Of a stretch of DNA of 64,000 nucleotides, positions 48,362 to 58,196 are shown piece after piece (the first letter of the stretch is position 1; every line of letters begins with the position of its first letter). Source of the stretch: Rossellomorea arthrocnemi (GTDB lineage Bacteria > Bacillota > Bacilli > Bacillales > Bacillaceae_B); NCBI RefSeq assembly GCF_904424705.1, contig NZ_CAJGBF010000005.1, forward strand, positions 223,799-287,798, in the 5' to 3' direction. Below the pieces are notes generated by a model, which saw only the letters and a list, made by a program, of their open reading frames with translations, was not told where the DNA came from and made no database searches. Both the position numbers and the translations under genes were made by a program.

Positions 48362-49378
48362 TTATGGCTTCTTCACCTGTACAACCACCTTCCCCTTGGC
48401 TCTACCTGTTTCAACGTACTCTACGGCCTCCTGAGTCTCCTCAAGGGGGTATACTCTATCCACCACAGGGCGGATGCTTCCTTGTTCCACCAGATGCTTG
48501 ATCTTTGTCAGCTGTTCGCCGCTCGGTTTCATGAATAAGAAGTGATAGTCTACATTAAACCGCTTCTCCAGGGTAGATATATTTCTACTTACGATTGAAA
48601 ATAGGAATCGTTTCACTAATCCCAAATCGTTTTCTACAGCAAATCTCCCATTTGGCACTGCGGAAACGGAGACGATTTTTCCATGAGGCTTCAGAATGCG
48701 AAATGAACGGTTTAGTGAATCCCCGCCTAACGTATCAAATACCGCATCATACCCGTTTAGGATTTCCTCAAATTGGTCTTCCTTGTAATTAATCACCCGA
48801 TCAGCACCTAGTGAGGAAACCAGGTCATATCCCTTTTCACTTGCCGTTGTGGCAACATATGCCCCCATTTCCTTCGCAAGCTGTATGGCAAATGTCCCTA
48901 CTCCCCCCGCCCCTGCATGAATAAGGATTTTCTGATTTGGTTTCAGTTCGAGAAGCTCATGGAATGCCTGCCATGTGGTCAGACCTACCAGCGGAAGGGA
49001 GGCCGCTTCCACATATGTCAGGTTGTCCGGTTTCAAGGAAATGTCATCCTCGTGGACAGACAGATACTCAGCGAACGTACCGATCCGGTTTTTACGGGGC
49101 CTTCCATATACTTCATCGCCAACCTGAAACATACTCACTTTGGATCCTGTTTCAATCACTTTCCCGGAGAAGTCGTTCCCCAACACGAGGGGCATCTTAT
49201 AGTTTAATAGCATCTTCACCTTTCCATCCCGTATTTTAAAATCAATGGGATTGATGCTCGCTGCGTGAACCTCCACTAACACGTCCCGTTCTCCTACTGC
49301 CGGGGTCGGAAGCTCCGTGAGCTCTAATGGGCTATTCTTTCCGTAATTTCTTATGGCCATAGCTTTCAAACTGATCAT
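48362..49378 (-). CDS. NADP-dependent quinone oxidoreductase-like alcohol dehydrogenase
   Basis: A 338-residue MDR-superfamily protein without structural zinc. HAASINPIDFKIRDG, PLVLGNDFSGKVIETGS, VGDEVYGRP, the nucleotide loop ILIHAGAGGVGTFAIQLAKE and GADRVINYKE are present. It reduces quinones or enals with NADPH in related proteins. The start could be ATG 49378, TTG 49369 (better spaced from AAGGA) or ATG 49360. Function is cytosolic and general. Confidence 0.88.
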   Translation of the reverse strand: MISLKAMAIRNYGKNSPLELTELPTPAVGERDVLVEVHAASINPIDFKIRDGKVKMLLNYKMPLVLGNDFSGKVIETGSKVSMFQVGDEVYGRPRKNRIGTFAEYLSVHEDDISLKPDNLTYVEAASLPLVGLTTWQAFHELLELKPNQKILIHAGAGGVGTFAIQLAKEMGAYVATTASEKGYDLVSSLGADRVINYKEDQFEEILNGYDAVFDTLGGDSLNRSFRILKPHGKIVSVSAVPNGRFAVENDLGLVKRFLFSIVSRNISTLEKRFNVDYHFLFMKPSGEQLTKIKHLVEQGSIRPVVDRVYPLEETQEAVEYVETGRAKGKVVVQVKKP

Positions 49379-49611
49379 CCTTCACATAAAGTTTAAATGT
49401 TTAATCACATAAACGTATTATGAGTAAATGATCTGCTCCCGTCAACGAATTTGCGTAGGTCTTTCGTATAATTACACCCTATACCGAAGATTTAAAGATC
49501 ACGACTTCAAGTTCCGCAGCCATTTAGCATTAGCCCTTGTTCGTCTTATGGAAAATACATTCAATTTACTATACAATTTATGTAATCAGTAAGACCGTGG
49601 GGGTGATTTAT

Positions 49612-50301
49612 TTGTTCAAACTATTACTAATCGAAGATGACGCAACCTTATTCAATGAAATCAAAGAGAGGCTTTCCCAATGGTCCTATGAGGTATACGG
49701 AATCACTGATTTCAATCAGGTGATGCAGGATTTTGCAGAAGTAAAGCCCGATCTCGTCATCATTGACATCCAACTACCTAAATTCGACGGCTTTCACTGG
49801 TGCCGGATGATCCGCACGCACTCCAATGTGCCGATCTTATTTCTGTCTTCCCGTGATCACCCGACGGATATGGTCATGTCGATGCAGCTTGGGGCAGATG
49901 ATTTCATCCAGAAGCCCTTTCATTTCGATGTACTGATAGCAAAGGTCCAGGCGACCCTCAGGAGGGTGTATAACTATAACACGGAGCAGGTCAGCATCAA
50001 GACGTGGTGCGGGGCGACCGTTGATTTTGAACGGAACACGGTAGCTAATGAACAGGGGTCCGTTGAACTGACGAAGAATGAAATGTACATTTTGAAGCTC
50101 CTCATTGAGCAGAAGAATAAAATTGTAAGCAGGGACGACCTTATTAACAGCCTCTGGGATGACAAACGATTCATCAGTGATAATACGTTGACCGTCAATG
50201 TGAACCGCCTCAGGAAGCGCCTTGAAGAAATTGAACTGGGCCGCTTCATTGAAACGAAAGTCGGCCAGGGGTATATGGCCATTGAAGAGGATCCGTTATG
50301 A
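49612..50301 (+). CDS. BceR-like response regulator
   Basis: A 229-residue OmpR-type regulator. Receiver: LLLIEDDATLFNEI, phosphorylated aspartate in LVIIDIQLPKFDG, PILFLSSRD and the lysine in DFIQKPFHFDVL. DNA-binding wing: LTKNEMYILKLLIEQKNKIV and DNTLTVNVNRLRKRLEEI. The best start is TTG 49612 after GGGGGTG. Next to it are a short intramembrane kinase and a BceAB-type transporter, so it is the regulator of a peptide-antibiotic module. Confidence 0.9.
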   Translation: MFKLLLIEDDATLFNEIKERLSQWSYEVYGITDFNQVMQDFAEVKPDLVIIDIQLPKFDGFHWCRMIRTHSNVPILFLSSRDHPTDMVMSMQLGADDFIQKPFHFDVLIAKVQATLRRVYNYNTEQVSIKTWCGATVDFERNTVANEQGSVELTKNEMYILKLLIEQKNKIVSRDDLINSLWDDKRFISDNTLTVNVNRLRKRLEEIELGRFIETKVGQGYMAIEEDPL

Positions 50302-51302
50302 TCAGTACCTATATATGGGAGAGAAAAAGCTGGATATCATTTGTGATTGTTCTTCATCTGTTTTGGATCTTTATTGCCTATATTGATTCGGCCATTCCCT
50401 TGCAACCGATCTTTTATATGGTTTTTCTATCCATGCTCTTTTTCATCGTTTTTGTTTTCATTCGATACCAGAAGGAAATCCGTTTCTTCAAAAGACTGAA
50501 AGAATGGGATCATAATCTCCAAGTTACAGGTGTGGATGCCCCGGATTCACCATTTGAAGAAATCGTATCTGAGAGTTTGTCTGAGCAGGCAACCCTGCTG
50601 AGAAAGACTTCATCTGAGAATCGAGTGATGCTCGAACAGGAAAAGGATGACCTTCTGTCCTGGATTCATGAAGTGAAAACCCCGCTGACAGCCATGCATT
50701 TGATGATTGAGCGTCTGGAAAACGAACCTTTGAGGGCACCATTAAAATACGAATGGCTTCGTATTCACCTTTTATTGGATCAACAGCTTCATCAGAAGCG
50801 GATGACGTTTATGGAGAATGATTTGTACATTGAAGACACGGATCTTGAGAGCGTTATTTTTCAGGAAATAAAAACACTGCAATCCTGGTGCATTCAAAAA
50901 GGAATCGGATTTGACCTTCAATTGAATGTAACGAACGTGCTGAGTGATGCGAAATGGCTGGCGTTTATGATCAGGCAGCTTTTGACCAATGCCGTCAAAT
51001 ATAGCACCACATCGGACATAGTGATAGTAAGTGATATACGGGATGGAAAAGTGACTCTAACCATCCAAGATTTCGGTAGGGGGATCGCGCCGAGGGATAT
51101 GCCAAGAATCTTTGAAAAAGGCTACACCTCCACCCTCGACCACCATGATCACGCCTCAACCGGAATGGGGCTATATCTAACCAAGCGGGTTTCAGAACCC
51201 TTGCTTATTTCTGTGGGGATCGAGTCCAAAAGAGGAGAAGGGACCACGGTTACCCTCACCTTTCCAGAGAAAAATGATTTCGTCCAACTTACCGGCGTGT
51301 GA
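50298..51302 (+). CDS. BceS-like intramembrane-sensing histidine kinase
   Basis: A 334-residue kinase with two membrane helices in the first 60 residues and almost no extracytoplasmic loop (YIDSAIPLQP), as in BceS. The phosphoacceptor is in WIHEVKTPLTAMHLMIERLE, with LLTNAVKYS and DFGRGIAPRD, STGMGLYLTKRVS for ATP binding. Such kinases sense through the partner transporter rather than the peptide itself. Overlaps the regulator gene by 4 nt. Confidence 0.92.
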   Translation: MISTYIWERKSWISFVIVLHLFWIFIAYIDSAIPLQPIFYMVFLSMLFFIVFVFIRYQKEIRFFKRLKEWDHNLQVTGVDAPDSPFEEIVSESLSEQATLLRKTSSENRVMLEQEKDDLLSWIHEVKTPLTAMHLMIERLENEPLRAPLKYEWLRIHLLLDQQLHQKRMTFMENDLYIEDTDLESVIFQEIKTLQSWCIQKGIGFDLQLNVTNVLSDAKWLAFMIRQLLTNAVKYSTTSDIVIVSDIRDGKVTLTIQDFGRGIAPRDMPRIFEKGYTSTLDHHDHASTGMGLYLTKRVSEPLLISVGIESKRGEGTTVTLTFPEKNDFVQLTGV

Positions 51303-51315
51303 CAAAAATGTCACA
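51298..51315 (+). promoter_or_regulatory. BceR-type operator
   Basis: TGTGAC-AAAAAT-GTCACA is a perfect inverted repeat containing TGACA-N4-TGTCA, which matches the TNACA-N4-TGTNA binding pattern of BceR-like regulators. It lies between the kinase and transporter genes, upstream of a -10 TATAAT at 51367. Confidence 0.75.
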
Positions 51316-51366
51316 TGCTTTTCTGTTTTGTTCGAACAATAAAAGGAAAAGAAGCTTCCTGCTTTT

Positions 51367-51372
51367 TATAAT
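51367..51372 (+). promoter_or_regulatory. -10 box of the BceAB-type operon
   Basis: TATAAT with no good -35, as expected for a promoter activated by a response regulator bound upstream. Confidence 0.5.
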
Positions 51373-51402
51373 AAGGGTATCAAATCAAAGGAGTTTTTCA
51401 CG

Positions 51403-52164
51403 ATGACGATATTAGAAGCAACAAAACTTTATAAAAGCTACGGCAATAAATTCAATAAGCAGGAAGTCTTAAAGGGTATCGACCTGTCGATTCAAAAAGG
51501 AGAATTCGTCAGTATCATGGGGGCATCTGGTTCCGGAAAGACCACTCTCTTAAATGTCCTTTCCTCTATCGACAAAGTGAGTGAGGGCTCGATTAAGATT
51601 GAGAGCAATGAAATGACGATGATGAAGGAAAAACAACTCGCACAGTTCCGAAAGAATCACCTCGGCTTTATCTTTCAGGATTACAATCTTCTCGACACCC
51701 TGACGGTGAAAGAAAATATCCTTCTGCCTTTATCCATCACGAAAACCCCTAAGAAGGAAGCCGATCATAAATTTAATGCCCTTGCTACAGAGCTCGGGAT
51801 TCTTGAACTGAAAGATAAATATCCGAACGAAATATCAGGCGGGCAGAAACAGCGGACATCCGCCGCACGGGCCTTCATCCATGAACCAAGTATCATATTC
51901 GCGGATGAACCGACGGGTGCCCTGGACTCTAAATCGGCCTCTGACCTCTTGAATAAGCTGAGTGAGCTGAATCAAAAGCTGAAGGCGACGATCGTCATGG
52001 TCACACATGATCCCGTTGCGGCGAGCTACTGCAGTCGTGTCATCTTTATTAAGGATGGACAGATTTATACCCAGTTAACGAAAGGCGAGCAGGAAAGGCA
52101 GCATTTCTTCAAGGACATCATGAAAACCCAAGGTGTGCTGGGCGGTGTACAAAATGAACATTAA
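51403..52164 (+). CDS. BceA-like peptide transporter ATPase
   Basis: A 253-residue MacB/BceA-type ABC ATPase. Walker [18 protein letters not shown]-loop [20 protein letters not shown], signature [15 protein letters not shown], Walker [21 protein letters not shown] and H-loop [11 protein letters not shown]. Together with the permease it would remove cell-wall-active peptides (bacitracin- or lantibiotic-like) and signal to the kinase. Confidence 0.93.
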   Translation: MTILEATKLYKSYGNKFNKQEVLKGIDLSIQKGEFVSIMGASGSGKTTLLNVLSSIDKVSEGSIKIESNEMTMMKEKQLAQFRKNHLGFIFQDYNLLDTLTVKENILLPLSITKTPKKEADHKFNALATELGILELKDKYPNEISGGQKQRTSAARAFIHEPSIIFADEPTGALDSKSASDLLNKLSELNQKLKATIVMVTHDPVAASYCSRVIFIKDGQIYTQLTKGEQERQHFFKDIMKTQGVLGGVQNEH

Positions 52165-54100
52165 TACCCTTATCTTCAGGAATTTGAAGAAGAACCTCAA
52201 GAATTATTATCTTTATGTATTTGCCCTGGTTTTTAGCGTCGCCCTTTATTTCGCCTTTGTGACCCTGCAGTACGATCCATCCATGGATGCAGCAAAGGGA
52301 ACCATCAAGGGGGGAGCAGCCGTTCGAGCCGCTTCCGTCTTGCTTGTCGCCATCGTCTCTATTTTTCTTTTGTATGCCAACACCCTCTTCATTAAGAGAA
52401 GAAGTAAAGAAATCGGATTATTTCAGTTAATCGGCATGACAAAGAATAAAATCTTTCGCATTTTAAGTGTGGAGAACTTTATCCTATATTTCGGGTCATT
52501 AATACTCGGCATCTTAATCGGATTCTCCTTCTCAAAATTGATCATCATGATTTTATTCAACATAACCGGAGTCGAGGCGATCGCCACACTCCACTTCTCC
52601 ACACAAGCACTCATTCAGACCATCCTGGTTTTCTGTGCGATTTATCTGTTGATCATGTTAATGAATGTTGTATTCATTAAAAGGCAAAGTATACTATCTC
52701 TGTTCAGGGTCCGTTCATCAACGGAAACGAAAGTTAAAAAAATGACCAGGTTTGAAATCATCATAGGGGTCTTCGGAATGATCCTGATTGCCTCAGGATA
52801 CTACGTTTCTTCCAAATTATTCGGCGGGGACTTATCAACCATGCCCCAGCTTTATGGGGCCATGCTCTTCATTCTGGGATCGGTCATTCTCGGTACCTAT
52901 CTGTTTTATAAAGGTTCTGTAAGTTTCCTATTCAACGTTATCCGCAAGAAGAAAGATGGCTACTTGAATATAAACGAGGTACTCTCTCTTTCGTCCATCA
53001 TGTTCAGGATGAAATCGAACGCGTTACTATTGACAATCATCACGACGGTATCAGCCTTGGCAATCGCATTATTGTCGTTAAGCTATATCGGCTATTACTC
53101 AGCTGAAAAAACAGCTGAAAATAATGTACCGACTGATTTTTCTTTTACAAATGTACAAGACTTCCAGCAATTCAAAGATGCCCTCCTTGAAAAAGGGATT
53201 GAATACAAGAAAGAAGAGATCGAAGTCATCGAAGTCATGGTCAACCTGAAAGGGATCACAGAGTCTGAATTTGGTGAACTGAACGGTTCGCTCGATGCCA
53301 TGCCCAATTCAGTCATCAGCGAGAAAAGCGTTAGGGGTGTCGATGTAAAAGAAGACGAAACAGTCTTTACAGGCTATAGCGACTTACTCCAAAAGGTCAT
53401 TCCGTTACACGATTCAGGGATGACAGAACTGAAAGGAGAAAGGGAGGTCACCAAGCTTAAGTATTTGGGAATGCGGGATGAATATCCAATTTCATGGTAT
53501 TTTACAGCAGGTGGATCACCGGTCGTGGTTGTGGATGACCATGTCTTCCAACAGTTAAAAAGGGATCTGGATCCTTCGATTCAGAAGGAATCTTCACTCT
53601 ATATCGGCGTGACCATCGAAGAAGAAAAAGACCTTATGAACGCAAACGACCTTTTCCATGAATTAAACCTTGATGAAGGGTGGGCAAATGACTCCCAGTT
53701 CGACATGAAAGCCGAACAGAAACAAAACATCGGACTTATCATGTTCATCGTCGGATTCCTCGGCCTCACCTTCCTGATCACATCGGGCTGTATCCTGTAC
53801 TTTAAACAAATGGATGAAAGTGAAGATGAGAAACCGAACTATACGATTTTACGTAAATTAGGATTTACTCAAGGGGACTTACTGAGAGGCATTCAAGGTA
53901 AACAACTCTTCAGCTTCGGAATCCCACTTCTCATCGGTCTCCTGCACAGTTACTTCGCTGTCCAATCCGGATGGTTCCTGTTCGGTGCCGAGGTTTGGAC
54001 ACCAATGATCATTGTGATGGGATTATATACGGTGTTATATTCCATTTTCGGTGTATTATCGGTCCTGTATTATAAAAAAGTGATTAAAACATCTCTATAA
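52154..54100 (+). CDS. BceB-like peptide transporter permease
   Basis: A 648-residue FtsX-type permease with ten predicted helices and a large extracellular domain of about 200 residues (residues 315-510) between helices 7 and 8, the BceB/PsdB design. [20 protein letters not shown] is the typical coupling loop. Start: ATG 52154, overlapping the ATPase end by 11 nt. Ligand specificity is set by the large loop and cannot be read here. Confidence 0.93.
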   Translation: MNINTLIFRNLKKNLKNYYLYVFALVFSVALYFAFVTLQYDPSMDAAKGTIKGGAAVRAASVLLVAIVSIFLLYANTLFIKRRSKEIGLFQLIGMTKNKIFRILSVENFILYFGSLILGILIGFSFSKLIIMILFNITGVEAIATLHFSTQALIQTILVFCAIYLLIMLMNVVFIKRQSILSLFRVRSSTETKVKKMTRFEIIIGVFGMILIASGYYVSSKLFGGDLSTMPQLYGAMLFILGSVILGTYLFYKGSVSFLFNVIRKKKDGYLNINEVLSLSSIMFRMKSNALLLTIITTVSALAIALLSLSYIGYYSAEKTAENNVPTDFSFTNVQDFQQFKDALLEKGIEYKKEEIEVIEVMVNLKGITESEFGELNGSLDAMPNSVISEKSVRGVDVKEDETVFTGYSDLLQKVIPLHDSGMTELKGEREVTKLKYLGMRDEYPISWYFTAGGSPVVVVDDHVFQQLKRDLDPSIQKESSLYIGVTIEEEKDLMNANDLFHELNLDEGWANDSQFDMKAEQKQNIGLIMFIVGFLGLTFLITSGCILYFKQMDESEDEKPNYTILRKLGFTQGDLLRGIQGKQLFSFGIPLLIGLLHSYFAVQSGWFLFGAEVWTPMIIVMGLYTVLYSIFGVLSVLYYKKVIKTSL

Positions 54101-54102
54101 CA

Positions 54103-54138
54103 GAAAGAACCCTCCCCTTGATCGGGAGGGTTCTTTTA
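54103..54138 (+). terminator. Terminator after the BceAB-type operon
   Basis: AGAACCCTCCC and GGGAGGGTTCT pair around CTTGATC, then T. Confidence 0.9.
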
Positions 54139-54150
54139 TGTAGTGCGAAA

Positions 54151-54276
54151 TTACTTTCTTTTCTGGCTTTTAATTTTATTCATTTCAAGTTCGGCAGCGT
54201 ATTCTTCCTGGGATTTCCCTTGTTTGAAGCTTTCAGACTGGATTTTTTTGAATTTGTTATCGTTTTGATTAGGCAT
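54151..54276 (-). CDS. Small hydrophilic protein, function unknown
   Basis: A 41-residue peptide, MPNQNDNKFKKIQSESFKQG, then KSQEEYAAELEMNKIKSQKR. Start: ATG 54276 after CAGGGAGGTG, an excellent ribosome site. Glutamine/lysine-rich and soluble. Composition recalls minor spore-associated proteins of Bacillus. No family is assigned. Confidence 0.6.
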   Translation of the reverse strand: MPNQNDNKFKKIQSESFKQGKSQEEYAAELEMNKIKSQKRK

Positions 54277-54383
54277 GTTTACACCTCCCTGCAACAAGGG
54301 ATAGTATACCCTTTTTAAAGAAAATTATTCTCTTCATCTATGTACCTATCGCATACCTTTTTTCCAAAAATAAGCAGAATGAC

Positions 54384-54408
54384 GAAACCTTTCATTTCAT
54401 AAACCGTA
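54384..54408 (+). promoter_or_regulatory. SigW-type promoter of ydbS-ydbT
   Basis: GAAAC (54384-54388), a 16-nt spacer and CGTA (54405-54408) match the ECF SigW pattern TGAAAC-N16-CGTA. The ydbST operon belongs to the SigW regulon in B. subtilis. Confidence 0.8.
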
Positions 54409-54430
54409 TGTTAAGTCAGAGGTGAATGAA

Positions 54431-54949
54431 ATGTACATACACATACCTGAACCAACGAAAACCATATCCAAAAAAGCCATCATAGTCTGGCGGATATCCA
54501 ACACGATCGGACATACAACAGCACTATTCATCATCGGGGTCCTGATAATATGCAGTGACCGATTCGAATGGTACGACTGGATTGGGATCGTTCTTTACAT
54601 TCTTGGAGGACTTTTCATTGTCTCCTCCATTTTCTCCATCCTCATTGAACCGATTTATCTGCAAAGAACATGGCGCTATCAGGTCGATCAGGAATTCGTT
54701 CAATTAAAATTCGGGAACTGGCAGCAGCACCACGTATTGATTCCCATGGAGAAAGTGGAATTCGTCAGAACAGAACAGGGACCCATTATGCGTCGGTATG
54801 ACCTTTATGACCTTGAAATCGGTACCACGACCTCCAATCATAAAATACCGGCCATCCCGGGAAATGTGGCGAAGACATTAAAAGGAGAAATTGCCGTCTT
54901 CGCAAAGCTAAGAGACAACGATTCTGAGGAAGGAGAAAAAGGAGCATGA
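54431..54949 (+). CDS. ydbS: Bacterial PH-domain protein YdbS
   Basis: A 172-residue protein. Two membrane helices (about residues 23-75) then one bPH2 domain (RTWRYQVDQEFVQLKFGNWQ, VLIPMEKVEFVRTEQGPIMR). Start: ATG 54431 with AGAGGTG 6 nt upstream. The upstream GTG overlaps that site. The YdbS-YdbT pair protects against some bacteriocins in B. subtilis. Mechanism unknown. Overlaps ydbT by 4 nt. Confidence 0.87.
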   Translation: MYIHIPEPTKTISKKAIIVWRISNTIGHTTALFIIGVLIICSDRFEWYDWIGIVLYILGGLFIVSSIFSILIEPIYLQRTWRYQVDQEFVQLKFGNWQQHHVLIPMEKVEFVRTEQGPIMRRYDLYDLEIGTTTSNHKIPAIPGNVAKTLKGEIAVFAKLRDNDSEEGEKGA

Positions 54950-56376
54950 TGCTTTCTTCCAAACGATATCACCCGGCAATCATCATTGTGGAGTTGGTTT
55001 CATCTGCGAAGAACCTTTTAGGATTTTATATCCTCCTCTTCCTTCTGAAGGCGAATTCAACAGCAGGCTGGGTGCTGTGGGGCCGCTACGCATTATTGAT
55101 AGCAACAATTGGTTCGGTCCTTTCCATTGTTGCCAAGTGGAGCTTTAACCGGTATAAACTAGAAACAAAATCCATCATTTTCACAGAAGGGTTATTCGTA
55201 AAAAAGCAAAAAACGGTCGACTGGGACAGAATCCACAGCCATAGAACCCACACCACCTTCATTCATCGATGGTTCGGATTAACTTCTGTAACCATGGAGA
55301 CAGGGACAAGTGGAGAAAACGCCCAATTTGAATTTCCCGTGATTACCAAGGAAGAGAAGGAGCGGATCCTGTCTCACCTTGAACAAAAGCAAGGAATGGG
55401 GGAAATTGAGGAAGGTAAAACGACGGAACGTACGGTACACTTTCAAACGACCAGGAATGACATGTTCAAAGCATCTTTCACATCACTCAGTTTCCTGGCG
55501 ATATTTCCGTTATTAAGTGCCATCTATTTCAATTTGGCCGATTTCTTTGCCATTGAAGAATCAGCTGAAAGTGCGTGGCACTACTTACTCAACCATATAT
55601 GGATCCTTGCCGTCCTTTTCCTTGTTGCCATGGTCCTGTCCTTCTTGATCGGCTTCCTCAAGACGTCCATCAAATATGGAAACTATGTCATAAGCGATGA
55701 CCATGAATGGATTTATATAGAAAAGGGGATCGGGAATGAAGTCAGTTTCTCGATTCCAAAGAATAAAGTACAAGCCGTCAGAGTAGAACAATCCATTATA
55801 AAAAGGATACTTGGTCTCGTATCGATCAAGCTGATCAGTGCAGGCTCCTCAGAAGGGCAAGCAGAGGAAATCAGTTCTTTCTATCCATTTATGCCAAAAC
55901 GTAAAGCATATGCCGTGCTGCACACCATCCTTCCCCACTACCCAGTCAAGGAAGAGATGGAACGTTTCCCCCTTAAAGTCCTTTGGCTGAAGCTAATCCA
56001 ACCGTACTATCTGACGATTACTTCTGTAGCTGGACTATGGTTCTTTAAGGTGGAATGGCTATGGATGGCAGTGATTGTTTTCGTGATATCCGTCCTCCTG
56101 CGAATCCTTGATCATTCCTTTACAAGTTATACCCGTCACGGCCAAATCGTCCAAATTCGTAAAGGAGGGTGGTTGAACGAAACTTTCGTCACCCACCGTG
56201 ACAGGATCCAGCAGGTGACAGTTCAGCATTCCTGGCTCGAGCGGAAGTTTAATGTGGCGACCATCACCTTCTCAAATCGGGCAAATCCGACCCACGAGAG
56301 TTTGTTGTTCGGGGTATCGAGTGAAGAAGCGGGTATGTTTTATGAGTGGTACCAAAAGAAATCCGTCTCTGGTTAG
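54946..56376 (+). CDS. ydbT: Bacterial PH-domain protein YdbT
   Basis: A 476-residue membrane protein with three bPH2 repeats separated by paired helices: YKLETKSIIFTEGLFVKKQK, HEWIYIEKGIGNEVSFSIPK and GQIVQIRKGGWLNETFVTHR, each followed by an aromatic/basic WDRIH, KVQAVRVEQS or RIQQVTVQHS motif. Matches YdbT. Membrane-bound partner of YdbS, probably in envelope-stress defence. Confidence 0.88.
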   Translation: MMLSSKRYHPAIIIVELVSSAKNLLGFYILLFLLKANSTAGWVLWGRYALLIATIGSVLSIVAKWSFNRYKLETKSIIFTEGLFVKKQKTVDWDRIHSHRTHTTFIHRWFGLTSVTMETGTSGENAQFEFPVITKEEKERILSHLEQKQGMGEIEEGKTTERTVHFQTTRNDMFKASFTSLSFLAIFPLLSAIYFNLADFFAIEESAESAWHYLLNHIWILAVLFLVAMVLSFLIGFLKTSIKYGNYVISDDHEWIYIEKGIGNEVSFSIPKNKVQAVRVEQSIIKRILGLVSIKLISAGSSEGQAEEISSFYPFMPKRKAYAVLHTILPHYPVKEEMERFPLKVLWLKLIQPYYLTITSVAGLWFFKVEWLWMAVIVFVISVLLRILDHSFTSYTRHGQIVQIRKGGWLNETFVTHRDRIQQVTVQHSWLERKFNVATITFSNRANPTHESLLFGVSSEEAGMFYEWYQKKSVSG

Positions 56377-56563
56377 GCGGATTTCTTTTTTTCATAGAAG
56401 AACTTAATAAGGTAAAGCAGGACAGTACGTGAATTTGGTCCTGTCCTGTTTGTTTATCCTAATTTCCTTAAAGGGTTATTGTAAAAAAATATTTTATGGT
56501 ATGATGATTAAATTGTTTGCCCATTTTATCCTAATGGATATTCATCTTAGAAAAGAGGTACTT

Positions 56564-57754
56564 ATGCAAGAGACTGTATTATCTAAAAAACATTGGTTTC
56601 TCATTTTAACCCTTACGTTACTTACATTTGTTCTCGGGACAAGCGAGTTTGTCATCGTCGGGATCTTAACGGAGATTTCTTCCAGTCTCCATATATCGAA
56701 TGCAAAGGCAGGTACGCTCGTTTCAGCGTTTGCCATCACATTTGCCATCGCCACCCCCATTGTGATGTCTGCAACAAGTCATTTTCCTAAACGAAGATGG
56801 ATGTTGTTTTTGATAGGGTCCTTCATCGTTTTGAATGCTTTGTGTGTCATTTCTACAAGCTACATCATGCTTCTGGTACTTCGAATGCTGACAGCCATTG
56901 TCACAGGAGTATTAATATCCCTTGCCATGACGATCGCCAGCGAAGCGATTCCGGTTACAAAACGCGGCGTGGCCATCTCATTCGTTTTCGGTGGATTCAC
57001 CCTTGCAAACGTGATTGGAGTTCCCATCGGCACAGTGATAGCCGAATGGTACGACTGGCATGCTACGTTCCTATTAACGACATTACTTGGTGCGATAGCC
57101 TTTTTGGCATCTTTCATGAATTTGCCAAGTAAACTCAGCCAATACCGCAGTTCCATGCGTGATCAGTTTTCTTTATTGACTCACCCAAGAATCCTGATGG
57201 CTTTCTTCATTCCATCCCTTGGATTCGGTGCCACCTATGCGGTATTTACGTATCTTGTTCCCATCCTGAACATGATGGAAGCACCAAGCAATTCCATCAG
57301 CTTGATCCTGTTTGCCTATGGATTCATCTCGATATTCAGCAACATCCTGGCCGGAAAGATTGCCAGTCACAATGCCATCGGACGCCTCCGATTCGTTTTC
57401 TTTATCCAGGCATTTGTGCTGTTTGCCTTGTACTTTACGACCGGGCATTTTATCATTGGATTGATTAACATCGGATTGATGTCCTTGATGGCCATCCTCC
57501 TGACTACATCAACCCAGCTTTACTTAATCGACCTTGCCGGTGTGTATCAACCAAAAGCGACAGGTCTTGCCGCTTCCCTGATGCCCGTTGCAAGCAATGT
57601 CGGTATCGCCATGGGATCAGCGCTCGGAGGCCTTGTTTACCATTCAGGGCCGTTGCTGAATGTGACACTTGTTGGCGGAGTAGTTGCGATCTGTGCAAGT
57701 TTACTGACCTTCTTAAGCTATCGTTTAGATCAAAAGCACGAGACACAATCATAA
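56564..57754 (+). CDS. MFS transporter, drug exporter (DHA1) type
   Basis: A 396-residue twelve-helix MFS protein. LGTSEFVIVGILTEISSSLH in helix 1, the motif A variant between helices 2 and 3 (ATSHFPKRRWML), and RMLTAIVTGVLISLAM in helix 4 are like AraJ/YdhP-type sugar or drug efflux proteins. Start: ATG 56564 after AGAGGT. The frame upstream has no site. Substrate unknown. Confidence 0.88.
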   Translation: MQETVLSKKHWFLILTLTLLTFVLGTSEFVIVGILTEISSSLHISNAKAGTLVSAFAITFAIATPIVMSATSHFPKRRWMLFLIGSFIVLNALCVISTSYIMLLVLRMLTAIVTGVLISLAMTIASEAIPVTKRGVAISFVFGGFTLANVIGVPIGTVIAEWYDWHATFLLTTLLGAIAFLASFMNLPSKLSQYRSSMRDQFSLLTHPRILMAFFIPSLGFGATYAVFTYLVPILNMMEAPSNSISLILFAYGFISIFSNILAGKIASHNAIGRLRFVFFIQAFVLFALYFTTGHFIIGLINIGLMSLMAILLTTSTQLYLIDLAGVYQPKATGLAASLMPVASNVGIAMGSALGGLVYHSGPLLNVTLVGGVVAICASLLTFLSYRLDQKHETQS

Positions 57755-57768
57755 AGACATGACAAAAG

Positions 57769-57810
57769 AAAAAGTATCCAGAACACAATGTTGTTATTGG
57801 ATACTTTTTT
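57769..57810 (+). terminator. Terminator after the MFS gene
   Basis: AAAAAGTATCCA and TGGATACTTTTT pair around a CAATGTTG-containing loop. Confidence 0.85.
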
Positions 57811-57873
57811 ATTATTATCGGGGTTTCCTGTGAAAACTTTTTGGGATTCTAGTTGGATTTTCAAGATAAAGAA

Positions 57874-57983
57874 TCATGCGAGAAATGATATGGATCGTGC
57901 CGGATTTAGGATTTTCGTGCGAGTGATGGTTTATTCATGCGAGATTTCATAAAATCATGCGACTTTTCGAATATTTGTGCCGG
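57874..57983. repeat. Six-copy motif array with 20-bp period
   Basis: TCATGCGAG 57874, TCGTGCCGG 57895, TCGTGCGAG 57915, TCATGCGAG 57935, TCATGCGAC 57955 and TTGTGCCGG 57975. Consensus TYRTGCSRS, spacing 21, 20, 20, 20, 20. Sequence between is not conserved and is AT-rich. It lies between two convergent genes, so it is not a promoter of either. Function unknown. Two helical turns per unit suggests a protein array on one DNA face. Confidence 0.75.
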
Positions 57984-58196
57984 GATGTCGAATTTTCTAT
58001 ATTCAGCAGCAATCCAGTCCTTCCTCACATGGATACTCCAGTATTAAAACGATTAATTAACATCCATAGAGGTGAAGATTTCTGAAAGGTATTACGGTTG
58101 GTGTACGCTAAAGATGGAAGCCTGGGGATACGGAATTCTTTTCCGAATCGCATGAACGATAAAGGGAGGTACTGCAAGCACCCCCCCCCTAGATTA
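57984..58196. other. Intergenic remainder between convergent genes
   Basis: No gene is recognised. Near the end a G tract (GGGGGGGGG on the minus strand, 58183-58191) with TGCTTGCAGTACCTCCC can form a hairpin that may end the YiaA-like transcript. Confidence 0.4.

Noticed and set aside
54118..54318. 66-codon plus-strand frame rich in phenylalanine
   Set aside because: It is antisense to the 41-residue gene at 54151-54276, which has a far better ribosome site.
57874..57983. CRISPR array
   Set aside because: The repeated core is only 9 bp and the period is 20 bp. Repeats and spacers are too short, and there are no cas genes in the window.
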